A DNA stretch of 33,858 nucleotides from IMG/VR virus record IMGVR_UViG_3300009285_003948, positions 1 through 33,858 of that record; one strand, written 5' to 3'. Both the position numbers and the translations under genes were made by a program. This stretch comes from a virus. Numbering within the stretch: the first letter of the stretch is position 1; every line of letters begins with the position of its first letter. Below, piece by piece: positions 5,296 through 16,400 of this stretch. The notes under the pieces are model-generated. The model was not told the origin of the DNA. It did not search any database and was given only the letters and a program-made list of their open reading frames with translations.

Positions 5296-5695
5296 ATCTA
5301 CAAGTCTTACATTGTGGGATCGAGCGACTGCGCTGACCCTGGCTCCGCGCACAGTAAGTCTGACTTTGGAAGATGGAGGATATATGACGAGCCGCCAGGT
5401 ATTGGAAACAGATATTCGCCAGGGATTGGATGAGAGTATTTCATACACTCTAACCACTACGCCCTGGGGATCAAGCCCGACTTCTATTGCAGTGACCGCG
5501 TGGGATATCACTTATGGTGAGATGACCAACGTATCATCCACGGTCTTGACTGGCACGCCTGCTGCAGTGGGGGACGTGATTACTTTGCCAGTTATGGCTG
5601 GCCTGACTGAAAATCATGCTTATCGCGTTGAAGTAAAATTCACTTCAGGTGGCCATATCTTTGAGCCGTACTTCATTGTATTTGCTGAAAGGTAG
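5276..5695 (+). CDS. Small beta-rich protein with two possible starts, 139 or 103 aa
   Basis: The longer form starts at ATG 5276 (GCAGGT upstream), overlapping the previous gene by 20 bases. The shorter starts at ATG 5384 with a much better GGAGG four bases before it. The 36 extra residues are repetitive: LAPRSTSLTLWDRATALTL then APRTVSLTLEDGG, an R-x2-x-LTL repeat common at the front of small phage proteins. The shared part (MTSRQVLETDIRQGLDESIS) ends in an Ig-like beta pattern with HAYRVEVKF and FIVFAER. Probably a virion accessory protein. Both isoforms may be made. Confidence 0.65.
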   Translation: MLSLAPRSTSLTLWDRATALTLAPRTVSLTLEDGGYMTSRQVLETDIRQGLDESISYTLTTTPWGSSPTSIAVTAWDITYGEMTNVSSTVLTGTPAAVGDVITLPVMAGLTENHAYRVEVKFTSGGHIFEPYFIVFAER

Positions 5696-5701
5696 GTTGC
5701 A

Positions 5702-5935
5702 ATGGCCGAAAGACAACGTTGGGCATCAGAAGCCTGGAGCAAAGTCAAAGAAGGAAGCCTGAGTAAATTAGGCTGGCCGGACAGGGCCAAATTGTTGAAT
5801 GCTGCCAGGAGAAACCGTAAAGAAGTAATGGGCAAACTGAATTTCCTGGCAAATGCCAGCGGAGATCCAGCGACCAAGGCCAAGGCACGGGCGATTGCCA
5901 ATTACATCAAGAAGCAACTCGATAAGGAAGCATGA
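5702..5935 (+). CDS. Small basic helical protein before TerL, possible small terminase
   Basis: 77 residues from ATG 5702, stop overlapping the TerL start (ATGA). The protein is all-helical and strongly basic (MAERQRWASEAWSKVKEGSL, later ARRNRKEVMGKLNFL and AIANYIKKQLDKEA). Genes in this place often encode the DNA-recognising terminase small subunit, and size and charge would allow that, but it is shorter than most TerS proteins and no helix-turn-helix is clear. Tentative. Confidence 0.6.
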   Translation: MAERQRWASEAWSKVKEGSLSKLGWPDRAKLLNAARRNRKEVMGKLNFLANASGDPATKAKARAIANYIKKQLDKEA

Positions 5936-7524
5936 GCAAAATTCCCAAGCGCGAGACGATCACATTACCAGATATTCAAGGCACAATAAAGCCATTCCGT
6001 TACAAATTTACGGAATGGCTGGATCGTTTCGGCTTTCTGGTCAGGGATGTATGGGACATAGAAAAGGGGGAGTGGTCGGGTACAGGTTGGCTGCAGTTAT
6101 TCCCAGAGCAGCACCGCTTTTTTGAATTTGCGCTCCAGATGAATAAGGAAAAGCAATTCAAGTATAGCACTGTGCTGTATTCCACAATTAAGAAGAGTGG
6201 GAAAACTATTTCAGCGGCAGCCATAGGTTGTTGGTTTGCTGAAGTGGCTCCACCCGGCACTGAAATTTACGTTATTGCCAATGATCTCGAAAGTTCAGAG
6301 GGCCGGGTCATGCGCGACATGAAATACCATGCCAACATACGCGGTTACAATGTAAAGCAGTATGAGATCGTGCTGCCTAATGGAACATTTGTGAAAGCCT
6401 TAGCTCAAAGTTACAAAGCTGTTGCGGGTTCGCGTCATGCCTTGGTGCTCTTCGATGAACTATGGGGTATTACCAGTGAAATTACCCGGCGTACTTATGA
6501 AGAGATGACGCCAATTGCTACTATTCCATGGTCTCTCAGGTTTATTGCCACGTATGCTGGATTCATCAATGAATCTGATTTGCTGTGGGATTTGTATTTG
6601 AATGGTGTTGGTAGAGATGAGCATGAAGATGGGCGCGGCAAACTAATTTACGACATGCTGGACGTGCCAGTATGGGAGAATGGGCGGCAGCTTACTTACT
6701 GGAACCATGAGCCGCTTTTGCCTTGGCAGGTGCCTACTTATTACGATGAGCAGCGCGAAGCTCTCCGTCCTGCGGCTTATTTGCGCCTGCATGAAAACCG
6801 CTGGGTGACAACTCACGAGGAGTTTATACCTGCCGAGTGGTGGACGTATGCAGAAAGTCAGATGCAAGGATCGGCGGAATTGTGGAAAGATCATCCTTAC
6901 TTTGGCTTCCCGGTGTATATTGGAGTGGACGCCGCGTCTAAACGAGATTCCACAGCAGTGACGGGCGTAACTTATGATGAAGCCAAAGGTGTGGTTATTG
7001 AGTTATTCCATAAGATATGGACGCCGGTAGAGGGAGTGCAACTGGATTTAGATGAAACGGTCAGTTCCTTTTTGCAGGAGATGTGCAAAATATTTCATGT
7101 AGCAGTAATTGGTTACGATCCAGCACACCTTTACCAATTGATGTTGAATTTACAAAAGGCTGGTTATCCGGTAGCTGAGTTTATCCAGTCGATTGGCAAC
7201 ATGACCAGGGCCAGCCAGAACTTGTACGACTTGTTGAAGTTCAGGCGCTTCTACACCTATAAGGATGAAGAGGCCAGAGCACACATACAGAACACAGTTG
7301 CGCAGGCCGAATCCAGTGGCATTCGTATCGTAAAGCATCCAGGATCATTCCGTAAGAAACCGGTGGATTATGCCATTTCGTTGGCTATAGCTGCATATCT
7401 GGCAGTCAAAGGTGGGGGCATCGACATCACAGAGCCGCTGACTGTGGTATCTCCATTCTCGGATATTACCGCCTGGAACAAACCCGGCGATATGCTTGAG
7501 CTGCCATGGCAGTTCAAAACTTAG
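5932..7524 (+). CDS. terL: Terminase large subunit (DNA packaging ATPase-nuclease)
   Basis: 530 residues, a normal length. The N-terminal ATPase has a Walker A-type loop STIKKSGKT (84-92), Walker B LVLFDE (171-176) with catalytic Glu, and a coupling motif around FIATYAG (204-210). The C-terminal RNase H-like nuclease has Asp333 in YIGVDAASKRDS, Asp396 in VIGYDPAH and Asp479 in VDYAISLAI, the expected three acidic metal ligands. It docks at the portal, pumps DNA into the prohead and cuts concatemers. ATG 5932 has AAGGAAG upstream and is coupled to the preceding small gene. All key residues are present, so it should be active. Confidence 0.95.
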   Translation: MSKIPKRETITLPDIQGTIKPFRYKFTEWLDRFGFLVRDVWDIEKGEWSGTGWLQLFPEQHRFFEFALQMNKEKQFKYSTVLYSTIKKSGKTISAAAIGCWFAEVAPPGTEIYVIANDLESSEGRVMRDMKYHANIRGYNVKQYEIVLPNGTFVKALAQSYKAVAGSRHALVLFDELWGITSEITRRTYEEMTPIATIPWSLRFIATYAGFINESDLLWDLYLNGVGRDEHEDGRGKLIYDMLDVPVWENGRQLTYWNHEPLLPWQVPTYYDEQREALRPAAYLRLHENRWVTTHEEFIPAEWWTYAESQMQGSAELWKDHPYFGFPVYIGVDAASKRDSTAVTGVTYDEAKGVVIELFHKIWTPVEGVQLDLDETVSSFLQEMCKIFHVAVIGYDPAHLYQLMLNLQKAGYPVAEFIQSIGNMTRASQNLYDLLKFRRFYTYKDEEARAHIQNTVAQAESSGIRIVKHPGSFRKKPVDYAISLAIAAYLAVKGGGIDITEPLTVVSPFSDITAWNKPGDMLELPWQFKT

Positions 7525-7532
7525 GAGCTGAC

Positions 7533-9359
7533 ATGGTAGACATGATTACAAACAAAGATTTGCAGGATGTTCTATTCAATTTAGGACGGGCAAGCACATT
7601 CACCAAAGGCTGGCGGGACAATATCGAACAGTGGCGCCGGTTGTATGACTTCAAACATTATGAATTACAACCATTACCGGGTGAAAGCCAATTCGCTGAT
7701 CCAACTTACACCAACACAGTGGATTTGGCGGTGGCAATCATCCTGGCCAATCCAATAACTTGGCGGGCTGCACCGTGGCGACCAACTGCCAACGCCCAGA
7801 AGCAGGCCAGCCAGGTTGAAAAGTTTCTGATAGGGACTGAGGAAGCTAACACCGACCGAAACGGTTATGACCAGGCGTATGAGATCATCTTACATTTCGT
7901 GCGGGATGCCGGGGCGGTGTTGTACACCTATTGGGATGACAATATTGCCGCATCCTCGAAGTCAACCGGTGAATTCATTGACACCAATGGGAATGTGGTA
8001 GCTGCCACCGTCTATGAAGAATGTCCGCTGCGGATCCAGGTGATCGACCCGATGTCCATAAAAATTTTGGCTGGGGGAAAAGAACGCTGGATGATGGTGG
8101 CACGTGAGGAAAAGCAAACGCTTTACGATATTTACAGCCGCTTTGGAGTTTTGCCGCAGCGTTATTCCCATTTGACTGGCGACATTACGGCCCAGCTAAC
8201 TACCGAAGATATTTTGGTTGATTATTGGGATGTGGCAACGATATCGGATGGGGATGTAAAGAAGCAGGTTGTCCGCAATGGTGTGTTGTTTGGCAACGAA
8301 TTTATACCGGGTTATGAACTCAAGACAATGAAAAAGTACCGGTCATTGCCATACACCATTGGCTTTTATAAGCCAACCGATCGGTTGGATTCAACGAAAT
8401 GGGCTGGTATTATTTCTCCTTTGATAGGATCGGTGCGGCATCTGGAGACCAGCATCAACCGCCGTCAACGCCAGATCGACATGTTCTCCAGTATGCCGTT
8501 TGTCTCCAAGACTTTGAAAGGCCGGGCAGTGAATGTGGATCCTGGCATGGGCAAAGTGGTGAATTTATCCACTGAGGAAGATTTTGGCTTCCCGGTGTGG
8601 CAGGGCAATCCGCCAGACGTGGAAAGACAGATTGATTTCTTCCGTTCCAGGGTGCAGCAGTCTGGTTTCTCGGACGTATTCTATGGTTCTGGCGCCAGTG
8701 CCGTGTCTGGTTACGCACTGTCCCAACTTGGAGATCAAAATCGTATCCGATTAGAGCAGCCGGTTACACACCTGGAGCGGTTTTACATGTGGGCGGCACA
8801 AAAAATTGTAGAGATCACTCTGGACAACGCTGAACCAGGCTCATACATACGAATGTACGGCAAGGTCAAAGGTGAACCATTTGCCGGGGCGGTGTGTGTC
8901 AGTGATCTATCTGGCCAACATATCACCTGTGAGATCGTCCCCGAGTTCCCGAATGAACGGGTGCGAAACCATGCAATGGCCACCCAAGTACGTGGCATTA
9001 TTTCTGACCATCGCATCATGGAAGATTACCTGCGTGTACAGCAGCCAGATGAGGAATTTGATGTTCGCATGATCGAACAGGCGCAAAACAGCCCAATCAT
9101 TATGAACTACAACATCCTGCGCAAATTCAAAGAAATGGCAGATGCCGGGGACGAGATGGCGAAGTTAGCTTTAGAGTCCATGCTGCAGAATGGCGTGCCG
9201 GGTATTTCCGGTCGTCCGAAAGAACCTAACAATCCTGAGCAAAGTTTGGGTATGCCTAACCGGGCCGAGCCGATGGGCGGCGAACCTACAAATGAAGGTG
9301 AACAATTAGCCAATGCTGCGCCCAATTTAGCCGGAGGTATTTATGGCTCAGAATTCTAG
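7533..9359 (+). CDS. Portal protein
   Basis: The frame is open from ATG 7506, inside terL, but the ATG at 7533 has AGGAG five bases before it and starts eight bases after the terL stop; I take that start (608 residues). The order terL-portal, the length, and the layout fit: an N-terminal wing region (WRDNIEQWRRLYDFKHYELQ), a central beta-rich part, the long-helix region around SPLIGSVRHLETSINRRQRQ, and a C-terminal helical part ending in a disordered Pro/Asn/Gly-rich tail from about 560. Portals form the 12-mer ring through which DNA enters and leaves. It could not be confused with another virion protein of this size in this place. Confidence 0.85.
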   Translation: MVDMITNKDLQDVLFNLGRASTFTKGWRDNIEQWRRLYDFKHYELQPLPGESQFADPTYTNTVDLAVAIILANPITWRAAPWRPTANAQKQASQVEKFLIGTEEANTDRNGYDQAYEIILHFVRDAGAVLYTYWDDNIAASSKSTGEFIDTNGNVVAATVYEECPLRIQVIDPMSIKILAGGKERWMMVAREEKQTLYDIYSRFGVLPQRYSHLTGDITAQLTTEDILVDYWDVATISDGDVKKQVVRNGVLFGNEFIPGYELKTMKKYRSLPYTIGFYKPTDRLDSTKWAGIISPLIGSVRHLETSINRRQRQIDMFSSMPFVSKTLKGRAVNVDPGMGKVVNLSTEEDFGFPVWQGNPPDVERQIDFFRSRVQQSGFSDVFYGSGASAVSGYALSQLGDQNRIRLEQPVTHLERFYMWAAQKIVEITLDNAEPGSYIRMYGKVKGEPFAGAVCVSDLSGQHITCEIVPEFPNERVRNHAMATQVRGIISDHRIMEDYLRVQQPDEEFDVRMIEQAQNSPIIMNYNILRKFKEMADAGDEMAKLALESMLQNGVPGISGRPKEPNNPEQSLGMPNRAEPMGGEPTNEGEQLANAAPNLAGGIYGSEF

Positions 9360-9570
9360 GTTCGACAAAGCTTTACAGCGGTCGCGCAAGGCTGTTGATA
9401 TTGCATTTAGCCAGTCTGCCAAGCGCATGGGATTGACACGAGACAAAGACCTGGGCATCTATTCCATGCTGAATTCTGATGATTTCCAGGCGTTGGCCCA
9501 GGATTTTGGTGAAACAGATGTGCTACAATACATCCAAGAAATGGAACGCAAGCGTTTGTTAGAGGAGTAA
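9343..9570 (+). CDS. Small helical protein after portal, 75 aa
   Basis: ATG 9343 with GGAGG five to six bases upstream, overlapping the portal gene by 17 bases. The protein is helical and charged (MAQNSRFDKALQRSRKAVDI; ending MERKRLLEE), with no enzyme motif. It is probably translated together with portal and may be a minor head protein or assembly helper. I do not recognise the family. Confidence 0.65.
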   Translation: MAQNSRFDKALQRSRKAVDIAFSQSAKRMGLTRDKDLGIYSMLNSDDFQALAQDFGETDVLQYIQEMERKRLLEE

Positions 9571-9574
9571 AGAC

Positions 9575-10414
9575 ATGCCACAACCAAAAGAAAATGAAGA
9601 TCTTTATCGTCCAGTCTTACAGCCGCCTCCTCCACCTAAGGCTGTACCCATTTATCCTGTTTATAGAGGACAGCCGAATGTAACACCTAAAGATCTTCCG
9701 GCTTATGCTCCGGCAAATCCTTATGTTCCTCCAACTTCTACTCCGCCAACCTCTGGTGGTGGGATGCCGGTCTCTCCTCCTACGGCACCCGCCACCAATC
9801 CATTGACCTGGAGCAACAAGTATGGATTACCTGGTGCGCCTGAGTGGTGGAAAGGCATGATGCCAAGCCAGTGGACACCTGAGACAGAAGTGGCGGCCAT
9901 GGCCAATGCGCTGATTCCCTATCTATCTGCTGAAGATCAACGGCAAATGGGCAGCACATTATCTCGTTTATACCCGGATGCTTTTGGATCTTATTCTCCC
10001 GAGCAGACCAAGTATGGCACTACACCTGATCTCACCACAGAGGTCAGTCATTATTTCCAATCCAAGAAACGGGCTGGGGATGTTTTATCTGCATTGGATA
10101 AAATCAAGGAAGCGTCCGGCCAGGATGAATCAAAGATGGGGCCGGGGTATCAATACTTGCGGCAGTTAGCCAAGACTATGCAGGACTTTGGGGCGGACGA
10201 AGATGATTACCGCATGAGCCGCCGCCAGATCAAAGGTTTGTATGGTGCGCTCGATCCTCTTTTGTCCGAGGCCAAGGGCGAAAAATTGGGAGCTTACGGA
10301 GAAATTGCACGCGGCTTAGCTCAACCGTTTTTCACTGCTGCTGGATTTATGGGCGTCAAAAAGGATGCAAGTGGTAACTGGATATTCGGCGACCCCAATA
10401 AAAACTGGTACTAA
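9575..10414 (+). CDS. Proline-rich head-associated protein, 279 aa
   Basis: ATG 9575, four bases after the previous stop, whose AGAGGAGTAA supplies the ribosome binding site. Residues 1-80 are proline-rich and probably disordered (LQPPPPPKAVPIYPVYRGQP). From about 85 it is helical and Gly/Tyr/Met-rich (LIPYLSAEDQRQMGSTLSRL), ending GNWIFGDPNKNWY. The disordered front followed by a helical body, placed between portal and the giant gene, suggests a virion protein that accompanies the giant protein. The giant protein also has a Pro-rich front. Family not recognised. Confidence 0.7.
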   Translation: MPQPKENEDLYRPVLQPPPPPKAVPIYPVYRGQPNVTPKDLPAYAPANPYVPPTSTPPTSGGGMPVSPPTAPATNPLTWSNKYGLPGAPEWWKGMMPSQWTPETEVAAMANALIPYLSAEDQRQMGSTLSRLYPDAFGSYSPEQTKYGTTPDLTTEVSHYFQSKKRAGDVLSALDKIKEASGQDESKMGPGYQYLRQLAKTMQDFGADEDDYRMSRRQIKGLYGALDPLLSEAKGEKLGAYGEIARGLAQPFFTAAGFMGVKKDASGNWIFGDPNKNWY

Positions 10415-10424
10415 GAGGTAATTC

Positions 10425-13400
10425 ATGGCCAAAAAATTCTGGGAACAGCCCTGGTATCTTGAGTATCTCGAAGATCTCAAGCGCAAACAAACCAACAAAA
10501 AAGATACCAATGAGCTGCTGAAAACCACGATCAATTCCACTGTCAAAAATCCCAATGTTCAGATGGTTCCCAGGCGCGTTGCCAACATCTCACCAGCGCG
10601 GACTTACATACAGGCTAAACAAGCCGAGATTGAGCGGATGGTTGGGCCAACCAAGGTGCTACCACGCCCATCTTCAGTGACAGCCATGCCGGATCGGGTG
10701 GTAGAAAAGCTGCCGCCTGTTTCACCTTACACTTATTTACCACAGGCGGCGCCACCACCCAACCGACCTGATCTTGAAACAGTACAACCAGCGGGTGCCA
10801 GGCGAGTGAAGCCTGCTCCGCCGCCCAAACCAAAACAGACATTCAAAGCAACGCCCGACACAAAAGTCGGGCAAGAAGTCTATTTATCTTATGATAAGAA
10901 TGCCAGGCTGACGTTCATTACTGCGCGTCCGACTGACATAAAGCTATTCAATTACAATGGAACAATGGTTCCAGTTTCCAAAAATGACAGCGGGAAATGG
11001 GCATTAGATAAGGAAATAACCCAACTGGGTGTCACGCTCGACAACATGATCCCCATGGTGTACACGCCGGATCTGTTGGAAACCCTGAATTCTACCAAGA
11101 CTGCGGCGGATTTATTGAAGCCGTTGACGTTGGATGGCATGATCAAGCCGGGCGAGGCGTTGTATTATGATCCGATTGTTCACCAAATAACAGCTCGGCC
11201 TACCCAGACACAGATATTCTGGACTCCAGATCACAAGGAATTGACGTATGAGCGTACCGCCACCGATGATAAAGGAATGGTGGTAACTAATGATCCGGTT
11301 GAATTTGATGTACAGTCTAGTAAATTCTTACAGGAAACACTTACCAAGGAGCATGTTGAGTTCGATGCGTTTACTAATCTGGATGTAGCAGGCAATCCAA
11401 CCCGCGCTTCAGATATTCGATTTGGGCTGGGCACAGTCAGAACCGAAGATTTACAAGCTATGCACGGGCTGGATTACACCCTGAATAAACAGACAGGCGA
11501 AACTGTGAATTTGCTGGATGAACAGGGAAATGTATATCCATTCTACCTGACGCCGGAAACCCCGATTGCTAATTTTCCCATTCAGATGAAGAACTTTGAA
11601 ACCGCTCTGCGGAATTCAAAATTATTCCAAACCCTGGTTGTACCCGTCTGGGCCAAATTCGATCCAGTCAAGGCCGCGCCCTATGTTGATGGTGCCATTG
11701 CCGCAATTTCTGGTTTTTATGCTTTGTTTGATCAGACATCCATAGTGCCGAAACAATCTACATTGTTTTCGTCCGAGTCTCAAACGGTACGGCGCAGTGG
11801 TTTGGGCAATACCGTTCCAGCATTCTTATCCAATTTGCTTACGCAATTTCTTGGTCGGCCACTAGTATCGGCAACCCGTTTCCTTGCATTTCCCATCTCT
11901 CTATTTGAAAAAGCCACAGCATCCGGAATGTGGAAATTCGCCCAGTCCATACAAGATCAACTAGAGATGGCGGTAAAGGACAAACGTGCCGTTGTCGATG
12001 ACCAATTACAGAGGGCCATGTATCTGGAATTGGAGCGTCCGGGCATCTCATTATCTCCAACCCAATTGCTGCAGGACACTTATGAATACACTGAGAAGTT
12101 TGATGTTGGAGATCGAGGTGTAAGTACCCAACTGGAAATGGCGGGTCTGGGTTCTAACGATGCACTGGTCACATACGTGAACCGCATGAATTCTAATGTT
12201 GCTGCCGGGCAGTCCTTGATGGATGGCGCAATCCGCAAACAATACTCGGGATTGACAGGAGAAGCTGTTGATGAATTTGCCGAGGGCATGTACCGGTACT
12301 ACGTGTGGGGTCTGGATTGGGCGGCGATCAACAATTGGATAGATGGCAGATACGAACAAAAACCCATCCAGGCCGGGGTTGACAAGATTTTGGCTGGAGA
12401 TGTACCTGTTACTTCAGATGAGTTTCACTTTCTGTGGCAGTTCATGGCCTATAACACGGTTACTCCCACGGCAGACGTGCGCAGCTTTATGCCCAAGTTC
12501 AATATTCAACCGGACACTGGAGCAAATTATTTATTCTTCCGGCACGCGGCTGAGGTTAGCTTGGCCAAAGGTCGTCCACTTACACTGGATGAACTATACG
12601 AAGAATCCATAACTTGGTTGGCTGGTTATTATCAAAATCCCATTTCTACGAAAGAGTTCCGGGAACTCATGCTGCAGCGGTCACAGGCCAGACATGATCG
12701 GGCGCTGACGCTCAATCGCACTGCCAAGAGCTACAGGGTATTGGGTGAAGGAGCACCTGATGAAGCTACCCAGCAGTATTATTTTGGGTTAGCTGATGAA
12801 ATGATAAAGGCTGCCCAGGATCTATTAGTGGCCACTTATCCAATGGATCGCAAGGCCGGGAACATAGATCCATTTTCGGCCTACACCTGGGATGCAAAAC
12901 CGGAAAGAGTGCAGCAAGTTTATCAGAATGTGGCTTTGGCCGAATTACAGCTTGGCCGCCCGCCGACACGCCAAGAGATAACAGACATAGCTTCCATGTC
13001 GGTGGATATTGTTATCGAGATGGGCGGCGAGATGGTCTTCGATGCTATGGAGTTATTGGGCGTATTCAAGGTGGGGAAGATTGCTATAAACGCCGCACAA
13101 AAGGGAATTACCAAGACGCTGGTGAAATCTGCCAAGGGTATATCTGTTCTCAATGCGCTTGCGGCAGTCCAAGATGAAATCTCCAACATGGCTTTGATAC
13201 GCCACATGAAAGGCAGAGCTTTGGCTTCTCAGGCATTCAAGCAGAGTGAAGTCATGGCCGAACTTACATCGGACATATTACGCTCCAACCCACAGACTAA
13301 GGAAGAATTTGTGGCCTTGTTTGAGCAGGTTGCCAATGATATTGTGAGGATCAAGAGCGCCGGTACCAAAACAGAGGCAGCGGAAATCATTGCTTCCATC

Positions 13401-16400
13401 ATGCCAAATCGACCAACCATTTTGTCGGCGCACACCTTACAAGAAGCGGCAGATTTGCTGACGGAGACAATTGATCCAAAGAGGTGGCCCACAATAGCTG
13501 GTGAAGTATGGGATGAAAACTGGAGTCACATGATCGAGCGGGCCGCACACGATTACAACAAAGTGTGGAAACTAGACCCGAGTGATGCCAGCTTGCAGAC
13601 GCTCAGAACCAATAATATCACAGCCAAAGCCACCCAGAATTTCTTTAGTTGGGCCGGTCAGAGCCGAATGGCAACTGAACTTGGATCACAGTTCCGTAAG
13701 ACATTCAGTGATGCCAACCGCGCCTGGACTAATTCAGTGATTTTCGGTGACACCTGGTGGGCTAAGCTGGGGTTTACTGGCAAGGAATCCACGGCGGGAA
13801 TTTACAAATGGCGCCAGATATTAGAGGGAGTTTACAAGCTCAATCAAACCTTTATGAACGCCTGGGTGTGGGCTACACTAGCGCGGCGTCCGGCCTGGAT
13901 GTTGTACAATTTCATTGATAATACTTTCCGGTTTTTTGTAGGCGGAGCCGGAGATATACGGGACATCTTTTTCCTGATGCAGACCGGAGTAGGACAGAAG
14001 ATTGCCAGCAATGTCAAAATCCCGGCGCATGTTGCTTCCGATCTGAGTGCGCTTACCTTCAGGTATGTAGTCGAGCCACTGGGAGAAGGTGTTTTGCAGA
14101 AGAAATATCTGCCCAGCGTTCTCAATTTACGGGACAATCCGTTGGGATTTTTACAGCACTACCGGGTGAATTATTTGGCCATGACAGACGGGAAGAATGC
14201 ACTGACCAAAGCATATACGGTTTTCAGCGCATTCCCGGTGTCGGTGAAGAGTTTAGCTAATGCTATAGAGTATGGCACGCGCATTCGCATGTGGTACAAG
14301 CTCTATACCAATAATGTCAACGTGCTCAACAAGACTATTCTGACCAATTTGTTAGATGGAGCAGAGGCGATTGGTGAAAGTCCACGCGTCCTGGGTTTGA
14401 AGGAACGGTTACTTGCCACCGGCATGAGTGAACTGGATGCCAACAAGTGGGTACAGCATGTAAAAGACATGTGGCTGACCTCTGGTTCTAATTCTCAACG
14501 CTTCGAGCGGTCGCTCCAATTGCTAGCTACACCGGGTGAGTATCTCAACGAACGGTTATTCCTGCCGGAGATTATTACCAAAGCAGCCTGGTTTGATGAA
14601 ACGCTACAACGCCCACTGATTACTGCAGTGTTGGATGAACTGCAGAAATTCGTTACCACCCAGGCAGATGCCGGGCTGACCAAGCTCACGAAGGTGCAAG
14701 TGGATCAGTTCTTCGACCGGGTTATTGCCATGTTCGATGCAGAATCCAATGCCAAGCTGAGCACCATTTGGAACCAACAGGCCCAGATTTTGCGCAACTT
14801 CGACATAGATTCAGGGCGCCAGGAATTGAAGGGTACTCCATATTACCCGGAAGCCACCACCAAGAGTAAGGACTTCCCGCTGGTGACTGATTCTGGAAAT
14901 GATGCGGTCAAGGCCATTCCAAGGGATGCTACCAAACTAACCAACACTCAGCGGCGTTTGGCCAAGAAAGCTGTAAAAGAGAACCGGGTTGTCATACCCA
15001 ACGATGCAGATGAGAATCTGGTCAAAGCTGTAAATACCATTCGGGAGCGGTCTGATGCGATTGGAACTAAACCGCAACCACTTACGGATGAACAAATCCG
15101 AGCAGTAGAGAATGATCTAAAGGATATATTACCGGCAGATGTACCGACCAATGCCATTGAAATGGAAGTGTTAGACCGCGTCATTCAAAAGAATATACCG
15201 CGCGGCATTTATCTGGAAGCAGGAAAGCGCCGGGCAATTGCCGCAAAGAACTTTGGGGATGTGTTTGGCCAGCCGGAATTCACACAAAGCCGGGTATACA
15301 GCCGGTTGGAACGCCCAGACCGTGATCTGATTGCGGCTCATGGTAGAAACTTGGATGATGCCATACGTCATGTGGCATCATCCATAAACTCATTTTGGAT
15401 TGAGGTTTGGCCGGGGCCGCGACAATTGGATGCAGCCGGAAACATTATTTTCACGGCGCGTACCAGTAAATCATGGGAACAGGCTTTCAACCTAATAGCG
15501 CGGCAGTGGAACAGCCAGGTATTCATGTATGAGGAGTTGTTGGACGATGTCAGGCGTGGAAATTTCACCCTGCTGTCATCCTACTCAGTAAAAGATATGT
15601 TGGACAAGGCGGGCATCCAACCGATGTTCGACGCCAAAGGCAGAGTGGTCAGGGTCAGGATGCACAATCCTGTAACCAACGAGTGGAAGACTACCGACTC
15701 TGTGGTAGTGGTTTCCCAATTCAAGAAGATCACAGGCGTAGAAAACCAGCGGATATACACCGGCAGCATTCAGGAACTTGGCAAGGGTGTAATACCAGAC
15801 AGCAAGAAAGCCTTTACTATCGAGGCCAAAATTTTGCCGACGCCGTTTCCATCTTATGATGAAATGGTGAACAGCACTCCACGCCTGGCTTTGGCAATCA
15901 AAGAAGGACGCTTGGCAGATGCCAATCGAATTTTGGCCGGTGAATTCCGTTATCACATGTTCTATGAAAAGGCTGGACAGCTTGTTCCAGCCGACAGTAT
16001 GTTATTGAACCGCATCTGGAAAGAAATCGGCGGAGATTCTAAGAAACAGTGGAAGACGCTGCAGGATGTACCGCCTGATATTACCCACAAAGTATTGGAT
16101 GACTGGGCACAAACTCATCACGGCTATCAGTTAGGCAAGATGGTAAAAGGTTTGCAGGATGATCTGACGGTTGTGTTCCAAAAGCAATACGGCTGGACTG
16201 AAGCTGGTGCACGGGACTACTTCAAGCTGTGGGATAGGGTTATGGAGAATGTATCCCGATTGTTGTCGGATACACTTGGGCGGCCCATAACCAAGGATGA
16301 AACCTGGGCACATGTGTACTTCGGCTTCTACAAAATTGACCCGACTGTAGATGGTAAGGCCATGCGCGGGTTGGATGGTCGTCAAGTATTCCAATCTAAT

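Noticed and set aside
5104-5511. 135-codon leftward open frame
   Set aside because: Antisense to the end of the Rossmann-like gene and the next small gene; no ribosome binding site seen.
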